Notes under the pieces: generated by a model
The model's database searches: none
Told to the model about the DNA's origin: nothing
Seen by the model: the letters and a program-made list of their open reading frames with translations, nothing else
Assembly (NCBI RefSeq): GCF_003340555.1
Contig: NZ_QPLJ01000001.1
Location: forward strand, 434,001-498,000
Direction of reading: 5' to 3'
From: Jannaschia formosa
Lineage (GTDB): Bacteria > Pseudomonadota > Alphaproteobacteria > Rhodobacterales > Rhodobacteraceae
DNA: 64,000 nucleotides
Made by a program: the position numbers and the translations under genes
Shown here: piece by piece, positions 41,447-52,627 of the stretch
Layout: every line of letters starts with the position of its first letter
Position numbering within the stretch: position 1 is the first letter of the stretch

Positions 41447-43522
41447 TCAGTTCCCCGCCGCGATGGTCGTCCAGGTGATCAGCACCACGATCCCGATCAC
41501 CATCGCGAAGGCATAGGTGAAGATGTATCCCGACTGCGCGCGGTTCAGCCATTTCGTCGCGAAGGGCACGAGCCCCATGGCCAGCCCGTTGATCGACCCG
41601 TCGATCACGGTGCCGTCGCCCTTCTTCCACAGGAAGCGGCCGAGCCACTTGGCCGGGCGGACGAAGACCTGGTCGTAGATCTCGTCGAAATACCACTTGT
41701 TGAGCAGGAAGGCGTAGGCCGTGCTGCCGTTGCGCGCCCACTGCCCGGGAAGCGAGGGGTTGCGGATGTAGAACAGCCAGGCCGTGCCGAACCCCAGCAG
41801 CATCGCGATGAAGGGCGACAGCTTCACCCAGTAGGGCACCAGATGGGCTTCGTGGATGATGTGGTTCTCGGGGCCGATGAAGATCGCGCCCTCGCCCGGC
41901 ACCTGGCTGCGCTCGTGCGGCACCTCCACCAGGGTGGCGGCATGGGCGGCGCCGAGGGCGACCTGCGCGTGATCCGTCGGCGCCTCGTGGGTGATGCCGA
42001 AGAAATGGTCGACCTTCTCCTGGCTGCCGAAATAGGGTCCGTAGAACACCATCCCCGCCAGCACGGAGCCGACGGCCAGCACGGCGAGCGGCACGGTCAT
42101 GACCGCCGGGCTTTCATGCGCATGCTCGTGGGTGTGCCTGTCGCCCCGCGGCTTGCCGTAGAAGGTCAGGAACATCAGGCGCCAGGAATAGAAGCTGGTC
42201 AGCGTGGCCGCGGCGACGAGGATCCAGAACGCGCCGGTCGATCCGACATAGGCGACCTCGATGATCGCGTCCTTGGACACGAAGCCCGCGAAGCCGATGG
42301 GGAAGCCCACGTAAAGCAGCGGGATGCCGACGCCGGTGATCGCCAGCGTGCCGATCATCATCGCCCAGAAGGTATAGGGGATCTTGTCCCTCAGCCCGCC
42401 ATAGTTCCGCATGTCCTGCTCGTGATGCATCGCATGGATCACCGAGCCCGCGCCGAGGAACAGCATCGCCTTGAAGAAGGCGTGGGTCAGCAGGTGGAAC
42501 ATCGCGACGGAATAGGCGCCGAGCCCGGCTGCCACGAACATGTAACCCAGCTGCGACATGGTCGAATAGGCGATGACGCGCTTGATGTCGGTCTGCACCA
42601 GCCCGATCGTCGCGGCGACGAAGGCCGAGGCCGCGCCGATGACGACGACGAAGCCCATGGCGGCCGGGGCGAACTCCATGATCGGGGACATGCGGCAGAC
42701 GAGGAAGACGCCCGCCGTCACCATGGTCGCCGCGTGGATCAGGGCCGAGACCGGAGTCGGGCCCTCCATCGCGTCGGGCAGCCAGACATGCAGGCCGAGC
42801 TGCGCCGACTTGCCCATCGCGCCGATGAACAGAAGGAAGGCGATCAGCTCCGCCGCGTTCCAGTCGGTCCAGAGGAAGTGCAGCTCGGTCAGGGCGATCT
42901 CGGGCGCCATCTCGAAGATCGTCTGAAGCTGGATCGTGTCGGTGACGTAGAAGATCGCGAAGATGCCCAGCAGGAAGCCGAAGTCGCCGACGCGGTTGGC
43001 GATGAAGGCCTTCATCGCGGCGGCGCCCGCGCTCGGCTTGCGCCAGTAGAACCCGATCAGCAGGTAGGAGGCGACGCCGACGCCCTCCCAGCCGAAGAAC
43101 AGTTGCAGCAGGTTGTCCGCCGTCACCAGCGCCAGCATCGCGAAGGTGAAGAACGACAGGTAGGCGAAGAATCGCGGCTTGTAGACCTCGCCCTCGCGCC
43201 ATTGCGGGTCGTGGTCCATGTAGCCGAAGCTGTAGACGTGGACGAGCGCCGAGACCGTGGTGATGACGATCAGCATGGTCGCCGTCAGCCGGTCCATGCG
43301 GATCGCCCATTCGGTGAACAGGCTGCCCGACTCGATCCAGGTCAGCAGCGGAATCGTCTCGGTCACGCCGTCATGGGCGAGGAACACCCACCACGACAGC
43401 AGCGCCGACAGGATCAGCAGACCCGTGGCCGTGACCATGGCGGCCTGCTCGCCGATGAACTTCCAGCCGAAGCCGCAAATGATCGAGCCGACGAGCGGGG
43501 CGAGGAGGAGGATGGTTTCCAT
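41447..43522 (-). CDS. nuoL: NADH-quinone oxidoreductase subunit L
   Basis: A 691-residue subunit, the largest of the membrane arm, with about sixteen helices. Conserved segments are [19 protein letters not shown] (with the helix-5 Glu), [21 protein letters not shown] and [15 protein letters not shown]. The C-terminal amphipathic lateral helix region (after about residue 520, [18 protein letters not shown]) is present and of normal length. A His-rich loop ([11 protein letters not shown], about residue 450) is unusual and could bind metal but may be neutral. Confidence 0.96.
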   Translation of the reverse strand: METILLLAPLVGSIICGFGWKFIGEQAAMVTATGLLILSALLSWWVFLAHDGVTETIPLLTWIESGSLFTEWAIRMDRLTATMLIVITTVSALVHVYSFGYMDHDPQWREGEVYKPRFFAYLSFFTFAMLALVTADNLLQLFFGWEGVGVASYLLIGFYWRKPSAGAAAMKAFIANRVGDFGFLLGIFAIFYVTDTIQLQTIFEMAPEIALTELHFLWTDWNAAELIAFLLFIGAMGKSAQLGLHVWLPDAMEGPTPVSALIHAATMVTAGVFLVCRMSPIMEFAPAAMGFVVVIGAASAFVAATIGLVQTDIKRVIAYSTMSQLGYMFVAAGLGAYSVAMFHLLTHAFFKAMLFLGAGSVIHAMHHEQDMRNYGGLRDKIPYTFWAMMIGTLAITGVGIPLLYVGFPIGFAGFVSKDAIIEVAYVGSTGAFWILVAAATLTSFYSWRLMFLTFYGKPRGDRHTHEHAHESPAVMTVPLAVLAVGSVLAGMVFYGPYFGSQEKVDHFFGITHEAPTDHAQVALGAAHAATLVEVPHERSQVPGEGAIFIGPENHIIHEAHLVPYWVKLSPFIAMLLGFGTAWLFYIRNPSLPGQWARNGSTAYAFLLNKWYFDEIYDQVFVRPAKWLGRFLWKKGDGTVIDGSINGLAMGLVPFATKWLNRAQSGYIFTYAFAMVIGIVVLITWTTIAAGN

Positions 43523-43528
43523 CGGTCG

Positions 43529-43834
43529 TTACCCCTTCATCACGCTGACGTCTTCGACGTCGATCGTGCCCTTGTTGCGGAAGAAGCAGACCAGGATGGC
43601 AAGGCCGATGGCGGCCTCGGCGGCGGCGACGGTCAGCACGAACAGGGTGAAGACCTGTCCCGTCAGGTCGCCGAGGAAGCCGGAGAAGGCGACGAAGTTG
43701 ATGTTCACGGCAAGCAGCATCAGCTCGATCGACATCAGGATGACGATGACGTTCTTCCGGTTCAGGAAGATGCCGAAGATCCCGATGACGAACAGCGCCG
43801 CCGCCACGGTTAGGTAGTGTTCCAGTCCGATCAT
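43529..43834 (-). CDS. nuoK: NADH-quinone oxidoreductase subunit K
   Basis: A 101-residue membrane subunit with three helices. The conserved Glu residues of the central proton path appear in [14 protein letters not shown] (first) and [11 protein letters not shown] (second). I start at the ATG at 43834 ([12 protein letters not shown]), the normal family start; the longer open frame adds an Arg-rich, non-homologous extension. It lies 6 bases before nuoL. Confidence 0.96.
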   Translation of the reverse strand: MIGLEHYLTVAAALFVIGIFGIFLNRKNVIVILMSIELMLLAVNINFVAFSGFLGDLTGQVFTLFVLTVAAAEAAIGLAILVCFFRNKGTIDVEDVSVMKG

Positions 43835-43895
43835 CCGGTCGTCCTCTCGGGCCTTCGCCCCGTCTTGGTCGCAGGGCCTCTCGCCCCGCCCTCTG

Positions 43896-44351
43896 TCACT
43901 CCAGCGCGAAGGCGTCCAGCCCCCCGCGCGCATCCGGGTGCAGCGCCGCGCAGGCGCAGACCTCCCGAAGCATCGGCTCGACCCGCACGTCCTCGGCCAC
44001 GCGGTCCATCGCGGCGGCGAGGTCGTTCAGGTCGTAGAAGGCGGGCGCGCGGCCCGCATAGGTCTCGAAGGCCCTCATCGACGCCGTCCGCCGGTCGAAG
44101 CGGCGGTCCTTGATGTTTTCCTCGCGCATGCGCGCTGTCATCAGCCGCTGGTCGCCGCAATCGGCGACCTTGAGGTCGGTATAGACGCCCCCCTGGCTCC
44201 ACCACTCGATCCAGGACGCCCAGTCCCCCGCCATCGCCTGGTGCCGCGCCTCGCCCCCGTAGGAGGGGTTGGTGATGCGGCGGCATTGCGACAGGTCGAG
44301 CGCGAGGCCGGGGGCCGTGGTGGCGAGCAAGAGAAGGGCGGCGAGCCGCAC
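43896..44351 (-). CDS. Secreted protein of the nuo operon, unknown function
   Basis: A 151-residue protein with a signal peptide (residues 1-18, [16 protein letters not shown]) and about five Cys in the mature part (QCRRI, DCGDQ, VCACAA), which could form disulfides in the periplasm. The start is a GTG one base from the nuoJ stop. It lies between nuoJ and nuoK, one of the interspersed accessory genes. I do not recognise a family; nothing suggests it is a complex I subunit. Confidence 0.75.
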   Translation of the reverse strand: MRLAALLLLATTAPGLALDLSQCRRITNPSYGGEARHQAMAGDWASWIEWWSQGGVYTDLKVADCGDQRLMTARMREENIKDRRFDRRTASMRAFETYAGRAPAFYDLNDLAAAMDRVAEDVRVEPMLREVCACAALHPDARGGLDAFALE

Positions 44352-44352
44352 G

Positions 44353-44967
44353 TCAGAGCCCCTGCCCCGGCTTGACGTCGTGCACCTCCATCGCGCGGGC
44401 CGGATCGCGCCACATCTGGTGCAGCACGTTCTGGCGCTTCACATCCTTGCGGTGGCGCAGCGTCAGGGCGATGGCGCCGATCATCGCGACCAGAAGGATC
44501 AGGCCCGAAAGCTGGAACATCAGGAAATACTGGTCGTAGAGCACGAGGCCCAGCGCCGCCGTGTTCAACTGCGGCGGGACCGGGATCGTCTCCAGCCCCT
44601 CGGCGATCACCACGCCCTCGGCCACGTCCCAGACACCGTAGGCGATGACGAGCTGCATCAGCAGCACGACGCCGATCAGCCCGCCCAGAGGCACGTAGCG
44701 CGCCATCTCGGCTTTGAGCTCGGCGAAGTCGACGTCGAGCATCATCACGACGAAGAGGAACAGCACCGCGACCGCGCCGACATAGACGATGACCAGCAGC
44801 ATCGCGACGAACTCCGCCCCGATCAGCACGAACAGGCCCGCCGTCGACAGGAAGGTGAGGATCAGCCACAGCACCGAATGGACCGGGTTGCGGGCGAGGA
44901 CCGTCATCAGCCCGCCGGTGATCGTCAGGATCGCGAACAGGTAGAAGGCGAAGGTCAGCACGCTCAT
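44353..44967 (-). CDS. nuoJ: NADH-quinone oxidoreductase subunit J
   Basis: A 204-residue membrane subunit with five helices. The family core is [20 protein letters not shown], then [27 protein letters not shown], where the pi-bulge helix 3 lies. The C-terminal region is polar and extends normally. It overlaps the upstream CMD-like gene by ATGA. Confidence 0.96.
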   Translation of the reverse strand: MSVLTFAFYLFAILTITGGLMTVLARNPVHSVLWLILTFLSTAGLFVLIGAEFVAMLLVIVYVGAVAVLFLFVVMMLDVDFAELKAEMARYVPLGGLIGVVLLMQLVIAYGVWDVAEGVVIAEGLETIPVPPQLNTAALGLVLYDQYFLMFQLSGLILLVAMIGAIALTLRHRKDVKRQNVLHQMWRDPARAMEVHDVKPGQGL

Positions 44968-45353
44968 TCCTTGTCCTCCAGGACTTCGTTGGCGAGGGAC
45001 ATCGCCTTGTTCATCGCGGGCAGGCCGCCGAACAGGCCCATCAGGCCGATGGTCTCGGCCACCTCCTGCTTTGTCGCGCCCTGCGCCACCGCCTGCCGGA
45101 CGGTCATGCGGATCTGCGCCTCGGCCTGCGCGCCGAGGATGGTCAGCCCGCCGAGGGTCAGCAGCATCTTGGTCTTCGCGTCCAGCCCTTCGGGGTTCAT
45201 CCCCTTGCCGGCGAACTGCTCGACCAGGTCGCCGGGCATCGTCGGCCAGAGCTTCTCGAAGCCCTGCGGGGTGAAGTTCTCCAGCGCGGGATTCATGGCC
45301 TTGGCCATGTCCTGCATCTGCCTGGTCCAGGCGGCGAAGGGGTTGTCGGTCAT
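44964..45353 (-). CDS. Carboxymuconolactone decarboxylase-like protein without active-site Cys
   Basis: A 129-residue all-helical protein with the CMD/AhpD fold pattern ([18 protein letters not shown], then [22 protein letters not shown]). The ExxxxxCxxC redox motif of AhpD-like members is absent: there is no Cys anywhere in the protein. It sits between nuoI and nuoJ, overlapping both by ATGA. It may be a structural or assembly partner, or a decarboxylase-type member; no substrate evidence exists. Confidence 0.78.
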   Translation of the reverse strand: MTDNPFAAWTRQMQDMAKAMNPALENFTPQGFEKLWPTMPGDLVEQFAGKGMNPEGLDAKTKMLLTLGGLTILGAQAEAQIRMTVRQAVAQGATKQEVAETIGLMGLFGGLPAMNKAMSLANEVLEDKE

Positions 45354-45856
45354 CGGTACGGCGCGTCCAGCTCGAGGTTCTTGGCGATCAGCGCCTCCCA
45401 GCGCTCGCCGTTCGCGAGCAGCTTGTCCTTGTCGTAGAGCAGCTCCTCCCGGGTCTCGGTCGCGAACTCGAAGTTCGGGCCTTCCACGATGGCGTCGACC
45501 GGGCAGGCTTCCTGGCAGAAGCCGCAATAGATGCACTTCGTCATGTCGATGTCGTAGCGCGTCGTGCGGCGGGACCCGTCCTCGCGCGGCTCGGCGTCGA
45601 TGGTGATGGCCTGCGCGGGGCAGATTGCCTCGCAGAGCTTGCAGGCGATGCAGCGCTCCTCGCCGTTGGGGTATCGGCGCAGCGCGTGCTCGCCCCGGAA
45701 GCGGGGGCTGAGCGGCCCCTTCTCGTGCGGGTAGTTGAGCGTGGCCTTCGGGGCGAAGAAGTACTTCAGCCCCAGCTTCATGCCGCTCCACATGTCGAAG
45801 AGCAGGAAATACTTGGCCGACCGTTTCCAGTCGATCTGCGTGTCGGTGGTGGTCAT
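45350..45856 (-). CDS. nuoI: NADH-quinone oxidoreductase subunit I
   Basis: A 168-residue peripheral subunit with two [4Fe-4S] clusters (N6a/N6b). The two CxxCxxCxxxCP motifs are [12 protein letters not shown] and [12 protein letters not shown]. The N-terminal amphipathic region ([18 protein letters not shown]) binds the membrane arm. The ATG at 45856 is the family start. It overlaps the CMD-like gene. Confidence 0.97.
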   Translation of the reverse strand: MTTTDTQIDWKRSAKYFLLFDMWSGMKLGLKYFFAPKATLNYPHEKGPLSPRFRGEHALRRYPNGEERCIACKLCEAICPAQAITIDAEPREDGSRRTTRYDIDMTKCIYCGFCQEACPVDAIVEGPNFEFATETREELLYDKDKLLANGERWEALIAKNLELDAPYR

Positions 45857-45899
45857 CGGTCGTCTCCGATCATCCAAATGTTGGTCGCGCGGGCCGGGA

Positions 45900-46952
45900 T
45901 CAGTTCACCACGGCCACGACCTCGGGCCAGCGGGCCCAGAAGCCGCCCAGCACCTCGAACCTGGCGAGGAAGGCGACGATCACGACCCAGGCCAGCGAGA
46001 AGGGCAGGAACACCTTCCAGCCCAGCCGCATCAGCTGGTCGTAGCGGTAGCGGGGCACGATGGCCTTCACCATCGCGAAGAGGAAGAAGAAGAACGCCAT
46101 TTTGGCCACCATCCAGAGCGGCCCGTCCGGCAGGAACGGGATGGGCGACAGCCAGCCGCCGAAGAACAACAGCGAGATGAGCGCGCACATCAGGAAGATG
46201 GCGATGTATTCGCCCGCCATGAACAGCAGGAAGGGCGTCGAGGAATATTCCACCTGATAGCCCGCCACCAGTTCCGACTCGGCCTCGGGCAGGTCGAAGG
46301 GGGCGCGGTTCGTCTCGGCCAGGCAGGAGATGAAGAACAGGAACACCATCGGGAAATGCGGCAGCCAGTACCAGCCGAAGAAGCCCCAGCCCGTGTCCTG
46401 CGCCCGGACGATGTCGCCGAAGTTCAGCGAGCCGGTCGAGAGGATCACCCCGATGATGATGAGGCCGATCGACACCTCGTAGGAGATCATCTGGGCCGCC
46501 GACCTGAGGCTGCCCAGGAACGGGTATTTCGAGTTCGACGCCCAGCCGCCCATGATGACGCCATAGACCTCCAGCGAGGACACCGCGAAGACATACAGGA
46601 TGGCGACGTTGATGTCTGCCAGCACCCAGGTCTCGCCGAAGGGGATCACCGCCCAGGCGATCATCGCCAGGACGAAGCTGATCAGCGGCGCCAGCAGGAA
46701 CACGGCGCGGTCGGCGCCCGCCGGGATCACGATCTCCTTGACGACGTATTTCAGAGCGTCGGCCACGGTCTGGAACAGGCCGAACACGCCCACGACGTTG
46801 GGCCCCCGGCGCATCTGCACCGCGGCCCAGATCTTGCGGTCGCCATATACCAGGAACAGCAGCGAGATCATGACGAAGGCCACGACAGCCATCACCTGCG
46901 CCAGGATCAGGACACCGATGCCGGCAGGGGTCTCAAGGAAGGTTACCAGCAT
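45900..46952 (-). CDS. nuoH: NADH-quinone oxidoreductase subunit H
   Basis: A 350-residue membrane subunit with about eight helices that contacts the quinone site. The conserved cytoplasmic loop [21 protein letters not shown] and the acidic [21 protein letters not shown] (proton-path Glu residues) are intact. Full length. Confidence 0.97.
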   Translation of the reverse strand: MLVTFLETPAGIGVLILAQVMAVVAFVMISLLFLVYGDRKIWAAVQMRRGPNVVGVFGLFQTVADALKYVVKEIVIPAGADRAVFLLAPLISFVLAMIAWAVIPFGETWVLADINVAILYVFAVSSLEVYGVIMGGWASNSKYPFLGSLRSAAQMISYEVSIGLIIIGVILSTGSLNFGDIVRAQDTGWGFFGWYWLPHFPMVFLFFISCLAETNRAPFDLPEAESELVAGYQVEYSSTPFLLFMAGEYIAIFLMCALISLLFFGGWLSPIPFLPDGPLWMVAKMAFFFFLFAMVKAIVPRYRYDQLMRLGWKVFLPFSLAWVVIVAFLARFEVLGGFWARWPEVVAVVN

Positions 46953-46979
46953 GTCATTGCCTCATGGGTTCGGCATCCC

Positions 46980-47369
46980 TCAGATCGTGGGGATGCCCCG
47001 GTTGCGGCAGTCCTCGACCACCACTTCCGCGTCGATCGTTCTCACCCCCCGAGGGAGGTCCGGCGACACGGTGTAAACCGCATCTGCACTCCAAACGCCA
47101 CCCCGTTCCGCCAACGATGTGCGGACATGACGCGCGAAACCGAAGCCGCGGATCAGCGCGTACTGGGCGGCGGCGCAGCGCGCATAGTCGGTCACGTCCT
47201 GCCCGTCGCGGGCCCCGTCCATGCGCGCGATCAGGTTCACCAGCCGCGGATCCAGAAGCCGCGTCTCCACCCCGAGATAGTCGGGGCGGAAGACGCTGAT
47301 CTCCGGCAGCTCCTCGGCCTGACAGGCCGCGCAGGCCAGAGCCGCGGCCCAGGCCAGGGCTCTCCTCAC
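46980..47369 (-). CDS. Small secreted protein of the nuo operon, unknown function
   Basis: A 129-residue protein that starts at a GTG overlapping the nuoG stop (GTGA). A hydrophobic signal ([18 protein letters not shown]) may end in a lipoprotein-like or plain signal-peptidase site; the lipobox is imperfect. Mature part has Cys in ARCAAAQ and EDCRNRG. It lies between nuoG and nuoH, a position held by unidentified reading frames in relatives. No family or function recognised. Confidence 0.72.
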   Translation of the reverse strand: MRRALAWAAALACAACQAEELPEISVFRPDYLGVETRLLDPRLVNLIARMDGARDGQDVTDYARCAAAQYALIRGFGFARHVRTSLAERGGVWSADAVYTVSPDLPRGVRTIDAEVVVEDCRNRGIPTI

Positions 47370-49384
47370 TCGGCGGCGATGGGCTGCGGCTCGCGTCCCT
47401 TCGCCAGGGCAGCGAGCTCGCCCATCAGCTGCGAGGCCCGCGCGATCGGGTTTGTCAGGTAGAACTCCCGCACCGCCAGATCGAAATCGCCGGATCCGAG
47501 CGCCGGGGTCTCGCCGCGGGGCGCGGGCGTGTTGACCGACACCTGGTCGATCTCGCCCAGCTGCGGCGCGGCCTCGACCATCGCGCGGCGCAGCTGCGCC
47601 AGGCTGTCGAAGGGCAACTGATAGCCGACCTCGGCCGAGAGCGCGCGCAGGATCGCCCAGTTTTCCTTGGCCTCGCCCGGCGCGAAGCCCGCGCGCAGCG
47701 CCAGCTGCGGCCGGCCCTCGGTGTTGACGAACAGCCCCTGCTCCTCGGTCCAGGCGGCACCCGGCAGGATCAGGTCGGCGCGATGCGCGCCGCGATCCCC
47801 GTGGCTGCCCTGGTAGATCACGAAGGGGCCTGCGGGAATCTCGATCTCGTCGGCCCCGAGGTTGTAGATCACCTCCGCCGACAGCGCCTCGGCGATCCCG
47901 CCCTCGCAGGTCGCGGCGACATCCATCGCGCCGACGCGGGCGGCCGCCGTGTGCAGGATCAGAAGGCCTGCATTCGACGTCTCGGCGGCGGCCCGCGCCA
48001 CCTTCAGGACATCCGCCCCATCGTCCCGGCACAGCGCGCCCATGCCGACGATCACCAGCGCGGGGCCGTCCTTGCCGGCCTCGAAGCCGCTCTTCTCGAT
48101 CTCCGCAAAGGCGGCGGGCCCGGTGCCCACATGGGTATAGTCATAGGTCAGATCGACCGCCTTGCCGATCAGGCCGACCGACGCGCCGCGCAGCCAGGCC
48201 TTGCGGATGCGCGCGTTCAGGACGGGCGCCTCCACCGAGGGGTCGGTGCCCACCAGCAGGATGGAGCGCGCCGTGTCGATATCCTCGACCGCCGCCGTGC
48301 CGGCATAGCCGGCCCGGTCGCCGGCGGGCAGCTTCGCGCCGTCGGTCCGGCACTCGGTCACGCCGCCCATCGCGTCCATCAGCGACTTCAGCGCGTAGGC
48401 CGCCTCGGTCGATACGAGGTCGCCGACCAACCCGGCAACCTTCCGGTCCCTCATCGCGGAGGCAGCCGCCGACAGTGCCTCGGGCCAGGTGGCGGGGCGC
48501 AGCTTGCCGTTCTCGCGGATATAGGGTCGGTCCAGACGCTGGCGCCGCAGCCCGTCCCAGACGAAGCGGGTCTTGTCGCTGATCCATTCCTCGTTGGTGC
48601 CGTCGTGGTTGCGCGGCATGATGCGCATGACCTCGCGCCCCTTGGTGTCGACCCGGATCGAGGACCCGAGCGCGTCCATCACGTCGATCGTCTCGGTCTT
48701 GCCCAGCTCCCACGGACGCGCGGTGAAGGCATAGGGCTTCGAGACCAGCGCGCCGACCGGGCAGAGGTCGATGATGTTGCCCTGCAGGTTCGATTTCAGC
48801 GTTTCGCCCAGATAGGAGGTAATCTCGCTGTCCTCGCCGCGCCCGGTCTGGCCCATCTGGGTGATGCCGGCCACCTCGGTCGTGAAGCGCACGCAGCGCG
48901 TGCAGGAGATGCAGCGCGTCATGTGCGTCTCGACCAGCGGCCCGAGGTCGAGGTCGACGGCGGCGCGCTTCGGCTCGCGGTAGCGCGAGAAGTCGACGCC
49001 ATAGGCCATCGCCTGGTCCTGCAGGTCGCATTCCCCACCCTGGTCGCAGATCGGGCAGTCGAGCGGGTGGTTGATGAGCAGGAACTCCATCACCCCTTCG
49101 CGGGCCTTCTTGACCATGGGCGAGTTGGTGCGGACCTGCGGCGGCTGGCCTTCCGGCCCCGGGCGCAGGTCCTTGACCTGCATCGCGCAGGAGGCGGCGG
49201 GCTTCGGCGGCCCGCCCACGACCTCGACGAGGCACATCCGGCAATTGCCCGCGATCGACAGCCGCTCGTGATAGCAGAAGCGGGGAATCTCGATCCCGGC
49301 CTCCTCGCAGGCCTGGATGAGGGTCATCGCGGCGGGCACTTCGATCTCGTTGCCGTCGATCACGATTTTCTTCAGGTCGCTCAT
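47366..49384 (-). CDS. nuoG: NADH-quinone oxidoreductase subunit G
   Basis: A 672-residue peripheral subunit. It carries an N-terminal [2Fe-2S] domain ([19 protein letters not shown]), a His-Cys3 [4Fe-4S] site ([17 protein letters not shown]) and a second [4Fe-4S] site ([10 protein letters not shown] with later CPVGAL). The C-terminal part keeps a shortened molybdopterin-oxidoreductase fold without cofactor residues, as usual in NuoG. The stop overlaps the next small gene. Confidence 0.96.
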   Translation of the reverse strand: MSDLKKIVIDGNEIEVPAAMTLIQACEEAGIEIPRFCYHERLSIAGNCRMCLVEVVGGPPKPAASCAMQVKDLRPGPEGQPPQVRTNSPMVKKAREGVMEFLLINHPLDCPICDQGGECDLQDQAMAYGVDFSRYREPKRAAVDLDLGPLVETHMTRCISCTRCVRFTTEVAGITQMGQTGRGEDSEITSYLGETLKSNLQGNIIDLCPVGALVSKPYAFTARPWELGKTETIDVMDALGSSIRVDTKGREVMRIMPRNHDGTNEEWISDKTRFVWDGLRRQRLDRPYIRENGKLRPATWPEALSAAASAMRDRKVAGLVGDLVSTEAAYALKSLMDAMGGVTECRTDGAKLPAGDRAGYAGTAAVEDIDTARSILLVGTDPSVEAPVLNARIRKAWLRGASVGLIGKAVDLTYDYTHVGTGPAAFAEIEKSGFEAGKDGPALVIVGMGALCRDDGADVLKVARAAAETSNAGLLILHTAAARVGAMDVAATCEGGIAEALSAEVIYNLGADEIEIPAGPFVIYQGSHGDRGAHRADLILPGAAWTEEQGLFVNTEGRPQLALRAGFAPGEAKENWAILRALSAEVGYQLPFDSLAQLRRAMVEAAPQLGEIDQVSVNTPAPRGETPALGSGDFDLAVREFYLTNPIARASQLMGELAALAKGREPQPIAAE

Positions 49385-49583
49385 GGGAAGCTCCGGTCTC
49401 GGCGTTCGGGCACGGGTTTAAACCTCCTCAACGTCCATGACCAGAAGCGGGTTCGCCGCAGACCGGCGATCGCGTCCTGGCCGAGGTTGCCGCGCGCCCC
49501 CTCTTTTGATGGTCCCCCAACATGCCGGGGAAGCGGACGTAACGAGCGGGGGCAGAGCGCCCTGCCCGCCCCCCGGGCTGCCG

Positions 49584-49970
49584 TCACTTCGACAGGAGCC
49601 GCCCGATCTGGCTGTCGGCGGCCAGTTCCGCCTCGCCCACGCGGCAATGGGCCGCGACGTCGCCCTCGGTCGCGCCCTTCGCGGCCAGCCGCTGGCGGGC
49701 GACGGCCTCCAGCCGGTCCTTGGCGGCGTCGTCGTCGACGAAGGCGTCGATCTCGGCCGCGCTGTAGCCCAGCTCCCGCGCCGCCGCCTTTAGCGCCAGC
49801 AGATAGCGCAGCCCGCGAATCTTGCGGCCGTCGATCGAGGGGCAGACCTCGCTGATCTCGTAGGCGATGCCGACGGTGATCAGCCCCTCGGTGATGCGCG
49901 GCTCCTGCTCCAGCCCGGCGAAGGCGGGGGTGGCGAGAAGCGGCAGGGCAAGGGCGAGTCGGACGGGCAT
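49584..49970 (-). CDS. Secreted DUF5333-type protein (copy 1)
   Basis: A 128-residue protein with a signal peptide (1-18, ending TPAFA). The mature part is helical with two Cys (SEVCPSID, AHCRVGEA) and ends QIGRLL. I assign it to DUF5333, a family of the Rhodobacterales. It shares layout, Cys pattern and C-terminal motif with the 130-residue gene encoded upstream in the operon, so they are probably paralogues. Periplasmic; function unknown. It lies 199 bases before nuoG; no gene is seen in that gap. Confidence 0.75.
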   Translation of the reverse strand: MPVRLALALPLLATPAFAGLEQEPRITEGLITVGIAYEISEVCPSIDGRKIRGLRYLLALKAAARELGYSAAEIDAFVDDDAAKDRLEAVARQRLAAKGATEGDVAAHCRVGEAELAADSQIGRLLSK

Positions 49971-50036
49971 GGCAGGTCTCCGAAGGCGTTACCCCCTAGG
50001 TCGGCCCGCGACGCGCGTCATTCAATAGCGGCCGCC

Positions 50037-50402
50037 TCACCGGGCGAGGCAGCGCCCGCTCAGCACCAGCGCGCCGTCCGCCAGCACGATCTGCTCCGGC
50101 GGGCGGTCGGGCCCCTGGGTCCAGGCGATATCGGAGCCGCCATAGCGCGTCAGGCAATAGCGCACCGCCTCGACGCGCCCGGCCTCCACCGCCTGTGGCA
50201 GAGCGCGCGCCGCATTGCGGGTCGAGACGGTGAAGCTGCGCCGGTCCTCGGCCTCGGAAGTCACGCGCGAGCGGAAGTGGATGCCCCCGACCTCCTCGGT
50301 CGAGCCGCGCAGCGACCGGCCGGCAAACAGCCCGCTGTCGCCCGAGGCGATCCCGCCGCACCCCGTCAGCGCCACAAGGGCCGCCAGCACCGCGATCCTC
50401 AT
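50037..50402 (-). CDS. Small lipoprotein of the nuo operon
   Basis: A 121-residue protein with a clear lipobox (LAALVALTGC, Cys 15), so it should be a lipid-anchored protein. Two further Cys near the C terminus (VRYCLTRYGGSD and SGRCLAR) could pair. It overlaps the preceding DUF5333-type gene by ATGA. No family recognised; it is another interspersed gene of the complex I operon. Confidence 0.75.
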   Translation of the reverse strand: MRIAVLAALVALTGCGGIASGDSGLFAGRSLRGSTEEVGGIHFRSRVTSEAEDRRSFTVSTRNAARALPQAVEAGRVEAVRYCLTRYGGSDIAWTQGPDRPPEQIVLADGALVLSGRCLAR

Positions 50403-50791
50403 TCCTCGACCTCCACCAGCAGCGCCCCGATGCCCGTCCCCTCGGCGATCTCGGCCAGCCCTGCGGCGCAGACGGCCTCCTCGGGCGCGCCGTCGGCCAG
50501 CCCGTGTTTGGCGACGAAGGCGTCCTGCAGCGCGGCGATGGCCGCGGTCGGGTCCTCCGTCTCCTCGGCAAGGATGCGGGGCGTGATCCCTTCCTCGTTC
50601 AGGCGCGACAGAACCCGGTCGGACAGCTGCGCCGCAGCCACGGGATCGACCGAGAGCCGGCCGCAATGGACGGCGAGGACATTCGCCGTCGAGGTCTGCA
50701 TCGCCGCCTCGACGAAATAGCCGGGGATCGGTCGAAGCTCCTGCGCGGCGGCGGGCAGCGCGGTCAGCAACAGGATCGCGGCGAGCCTCAC
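50399..50791 (-). CDS. Secreted DUF5333-like protein (copy 2)
   Basis: A 130-residue secreted protein that starts at a GTG overlapping the upstream MAPEG-type gene (GTGA); the signal peptide is LAAILLLTALPAAA. The mature part parallels the 128-residue gene downstream (copy 1): one Cys early (AVHCGRLS), a helical centre and a second Cys near the end (AVCAAGLAEIA...IGALL). This suggests two copies of the same family inside one operon. Function unknown. Confidence 0.7.
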   Translation of the reverse strand: MRLAAILLLTALPAAAQELRPIPGYFVEAAMQTSTANVLAVHCGRLSVDPVAAAQLSDRVLSRLNEEGITPRILAEETEDPTAAIAALQDAFVAKHGLADGAPEEAVCAAGLAEIAEGTGIGALLVEVEE

Positions 50792-51333
50792 AGCGTGAAG
50801 GCCGCGATCACGGCCATCACCGCCAAGACCGCGAGGCAGAGCATGCCGACCGCCCAGGTCGCGGAGCGCAGTCCCTGGTTCTCGGTCGCGACATGGACGA
50901 CTGCGGTGGCGATGCGGGCCAGCACGAAGACGGAGACCAGCAGATTCACCCAGAAGGGCGCGGCCCCGGCGAGGATCGCGGCGAGCGTCGCAGCGAGGAA
51001 CGGGCCGGTGATCTCCATCGAGTTCTGCAGCGCCCGATGGCGGCGATACATCGGGTCGGCATAGTCGCGCACCGGATGCCCGCTGTCGCTGAGCGCCCGC
51101 GCCTTGCCCGCGATCGAAAGCGGAATCAGCGCGATCGTCAGCAGCGACCATATCCCGAGGGAGGCGATGGCGTGGGCATAGGGCTCGAACAGCAGCCGCA
51201 GCAGGTCGCGCGGTCGGGCCCCGCCTTCGGCAAGTGACGGGTCCAGCGGGATCGCGCCCGGCGACTGGGCGGCGAGGGCGCCGCTCATCGCCAGAAGCGC
51301 CACGAGCGGCGCGGCGATCCGCAAGGCTCTCAC
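50788..51333 (-). CDS. MAPEG-family membrane protein
   Basis: A 181-residue membrane protein with a signal-like N terminus and about four helices. The MAPEG family pattern is [23 protein letters not shown] (the conserved R-x-x-x-N-S-M-E element) followed by a third and fourth helix. MAPEG proteins include glutathione transferases and eicosanoid enzymes, but bacterial ones are mostly uncharacterised. It starts at a GTG overlapping the nuoF stop (GTGA). Confidence 0.82.
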   Translation of the reverse strand: MRALRIAAPLVALLAMSGALAAQSPGAIPLDPSLAEGGARPRDLLRLLFEPYAHAIASLGIWSLLTIALIPLSIAGKARALSDSGHPVRDYADPMYRRHRALQNSMEITGPFLAATLAAILAGAAPFWVNLLVSVFVLARIATAVVHVATENQGLRSATWAVGMLCLAVLAVMAVIAAFTL

Positions 51334-52622
51334 TGCGCGGCCACGGCCGGACGGACCGAGCGCTTGTGCTTTATGCGATCCTCGATCTCGCCCCGGAAAT
51401 GCCGGATCAGGCCCTGGATCGGCCAGGCCGCCGCGTCACCCAGGGCGCAGATCGTGTGGCCCTCGACCTGCTTGGTGACGTCGAGCAGCATGTCGATCTC
51501 CTCCACCTCGGCCTCGCCCTTCACCAGCCGATCCATGACGCGCATCATCCAGCCGGTCCCTTCCCGACAGGGCGTGCACTGGCCGCAGGACTCGTGCTTG
51601 TAGAAGGCCGAGAGCCGCCAGATCGCCTTGATGACATCGGTGGAGTTGTCCATCACGATGACCGCCGCCGTGCCGAGGCCCGACTTCTGCTCGCGCAGGT
51701 AGTCGAAATCCATGATCGCCTCGCGCATTTCCTTGCCGGGGATCATCGGCACCGACGAGCCGCCGGGGATCACCGCCTTCAGGTTGTCCCAGCCGCCGCG
51801 GATGCCGCCGCAATGGCGCTCGATCAGCTCCTCGAAGGTGATCGACATGGCTTCCTCGACGACGCAGGGCTTGTTGACGTGGCCCGAGATCGCGAAAAGC
51901 TTGGTGCCTGCGTTGTTCGGCCGCCCGAAGCCCGCGAACCACTCTGCCCCGCGGCGCAGGATGGTCGGGACGACCGCGATGCTCTCGACGTTGTTCACCG
52001 TGGTCGGGCAGCCATAGAGCCCCGCGCCCGCCGGGAAGGGCGGCTTCATGCGCGGCATGCCCTTCTTGCCCTCGAGGCTCTCGATCAGGGCGGTCTCCTC
52101 GCCGCAGATATAGGCGCCCGCGCCGTGATGCAGGTAGAGGTCGAAGTCCCAGCCCGACTTGCAGGCGTCCTTGCCGATCAGGCCCGCCTCGTAGGCTTCG
52201 TCGATGGCGTTCTGCAGCGCTTCCTTCTCGCGGATGTATTCCCCGCGGATGTAGATGTAGCAGGCATGCGCGCCCATTGCGAAACTGGCGATCAGCGCGC
52301 CCTCGACCAGCGTGTGAGGGTCGTGGCGCATGATCTCCCGGTCCTTGCAGGTCCCGGGCTCGGATTCGTCGGCGTTGATGACGAGATAGGCGGGCCGGCC
52401 ATCCGATTCCTTGGGCATGAAGGACCACTTGAGCCCCGTCGGGAAGCCCGCGCCACCACGGCCGCGCAGACCGCTGGCCTTCATGATGTCCACGATCTTC
52501 TCGCGGCCGAGGCCGATCAGGTCCTTCGTGCCGTCCCAATGGCCGCGCGCCTGCGCGCCCTTCAGGGTCCGGTCGTGCATCCCGTAGATGTTGGTGAAGA
52601 TCCGGTCCTGGTCCTTCAGCAT
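51330..52622 (-). CDS. nuoF: NADH-quinone oxidoreductase subunit F
   Basis: A 430-residue peripheral subunit with the NADH and FMN sites and a [4Fe-4S] cluster (N3). [13 protein letters not shown] is the NADH-binding glycine motif, [16 protein letters not shown] the FMN region, and [13 protein letters not shown] with [11 protein letters not shown] holds the four cluster Cys. The ATG at 52622 ([14 protein letters not shown]) is the family start. It is the NADH-oxidising entry of complex I. Confidence 0.97.
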   Translation of the reverse strand: MLKDQDRIFTNIYGMHDRTLKGAQARGHWDGTKDLIGLGREKIVDIMKASGLRGRGGAGFPTGLKWSFMPKESDGRPAYLVINADESEPGTCKDREIMRHDPHTLVEGALIASFAMGAHACYIYIRGEYIREKEALQNAIDEAYEAGLIGKDACKSGWDFDLYLHHGAGAYICGEETALIESLEGKKGMPRMKPPFPAGAGLYGCPTTVNNVESIAVVPTILRRGAEWFAGFGRPNNAGTKLFAISGHVNKPCVVEEAMSITFEELIERHCGGIRGGWDNLKAVIPGGSSVPMIPGKEMREAIMDFDYLREQKSGLGTAAVIVMDNSTDVIKAIWRLSAFYKHESCGQCTPCREGTGWMMRVMDRLVKGEAEVEEIDMLLDVTKQVEGHTICALGDAAAWPIQGLIRHFRGEIEDRIKHKRSVRPAVAAQ

Positions 52623-52627
52623 CTGGC

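Noticed and set aside
39836-43813. A 1325-codon plus-strand ORF opposite nuoM, nuoL and nuoK
   Set aside because: It is Arg/His/Asp-rich with no domain and lies entirely antisense to three clear complex I genes; a typical high-GC shadow.
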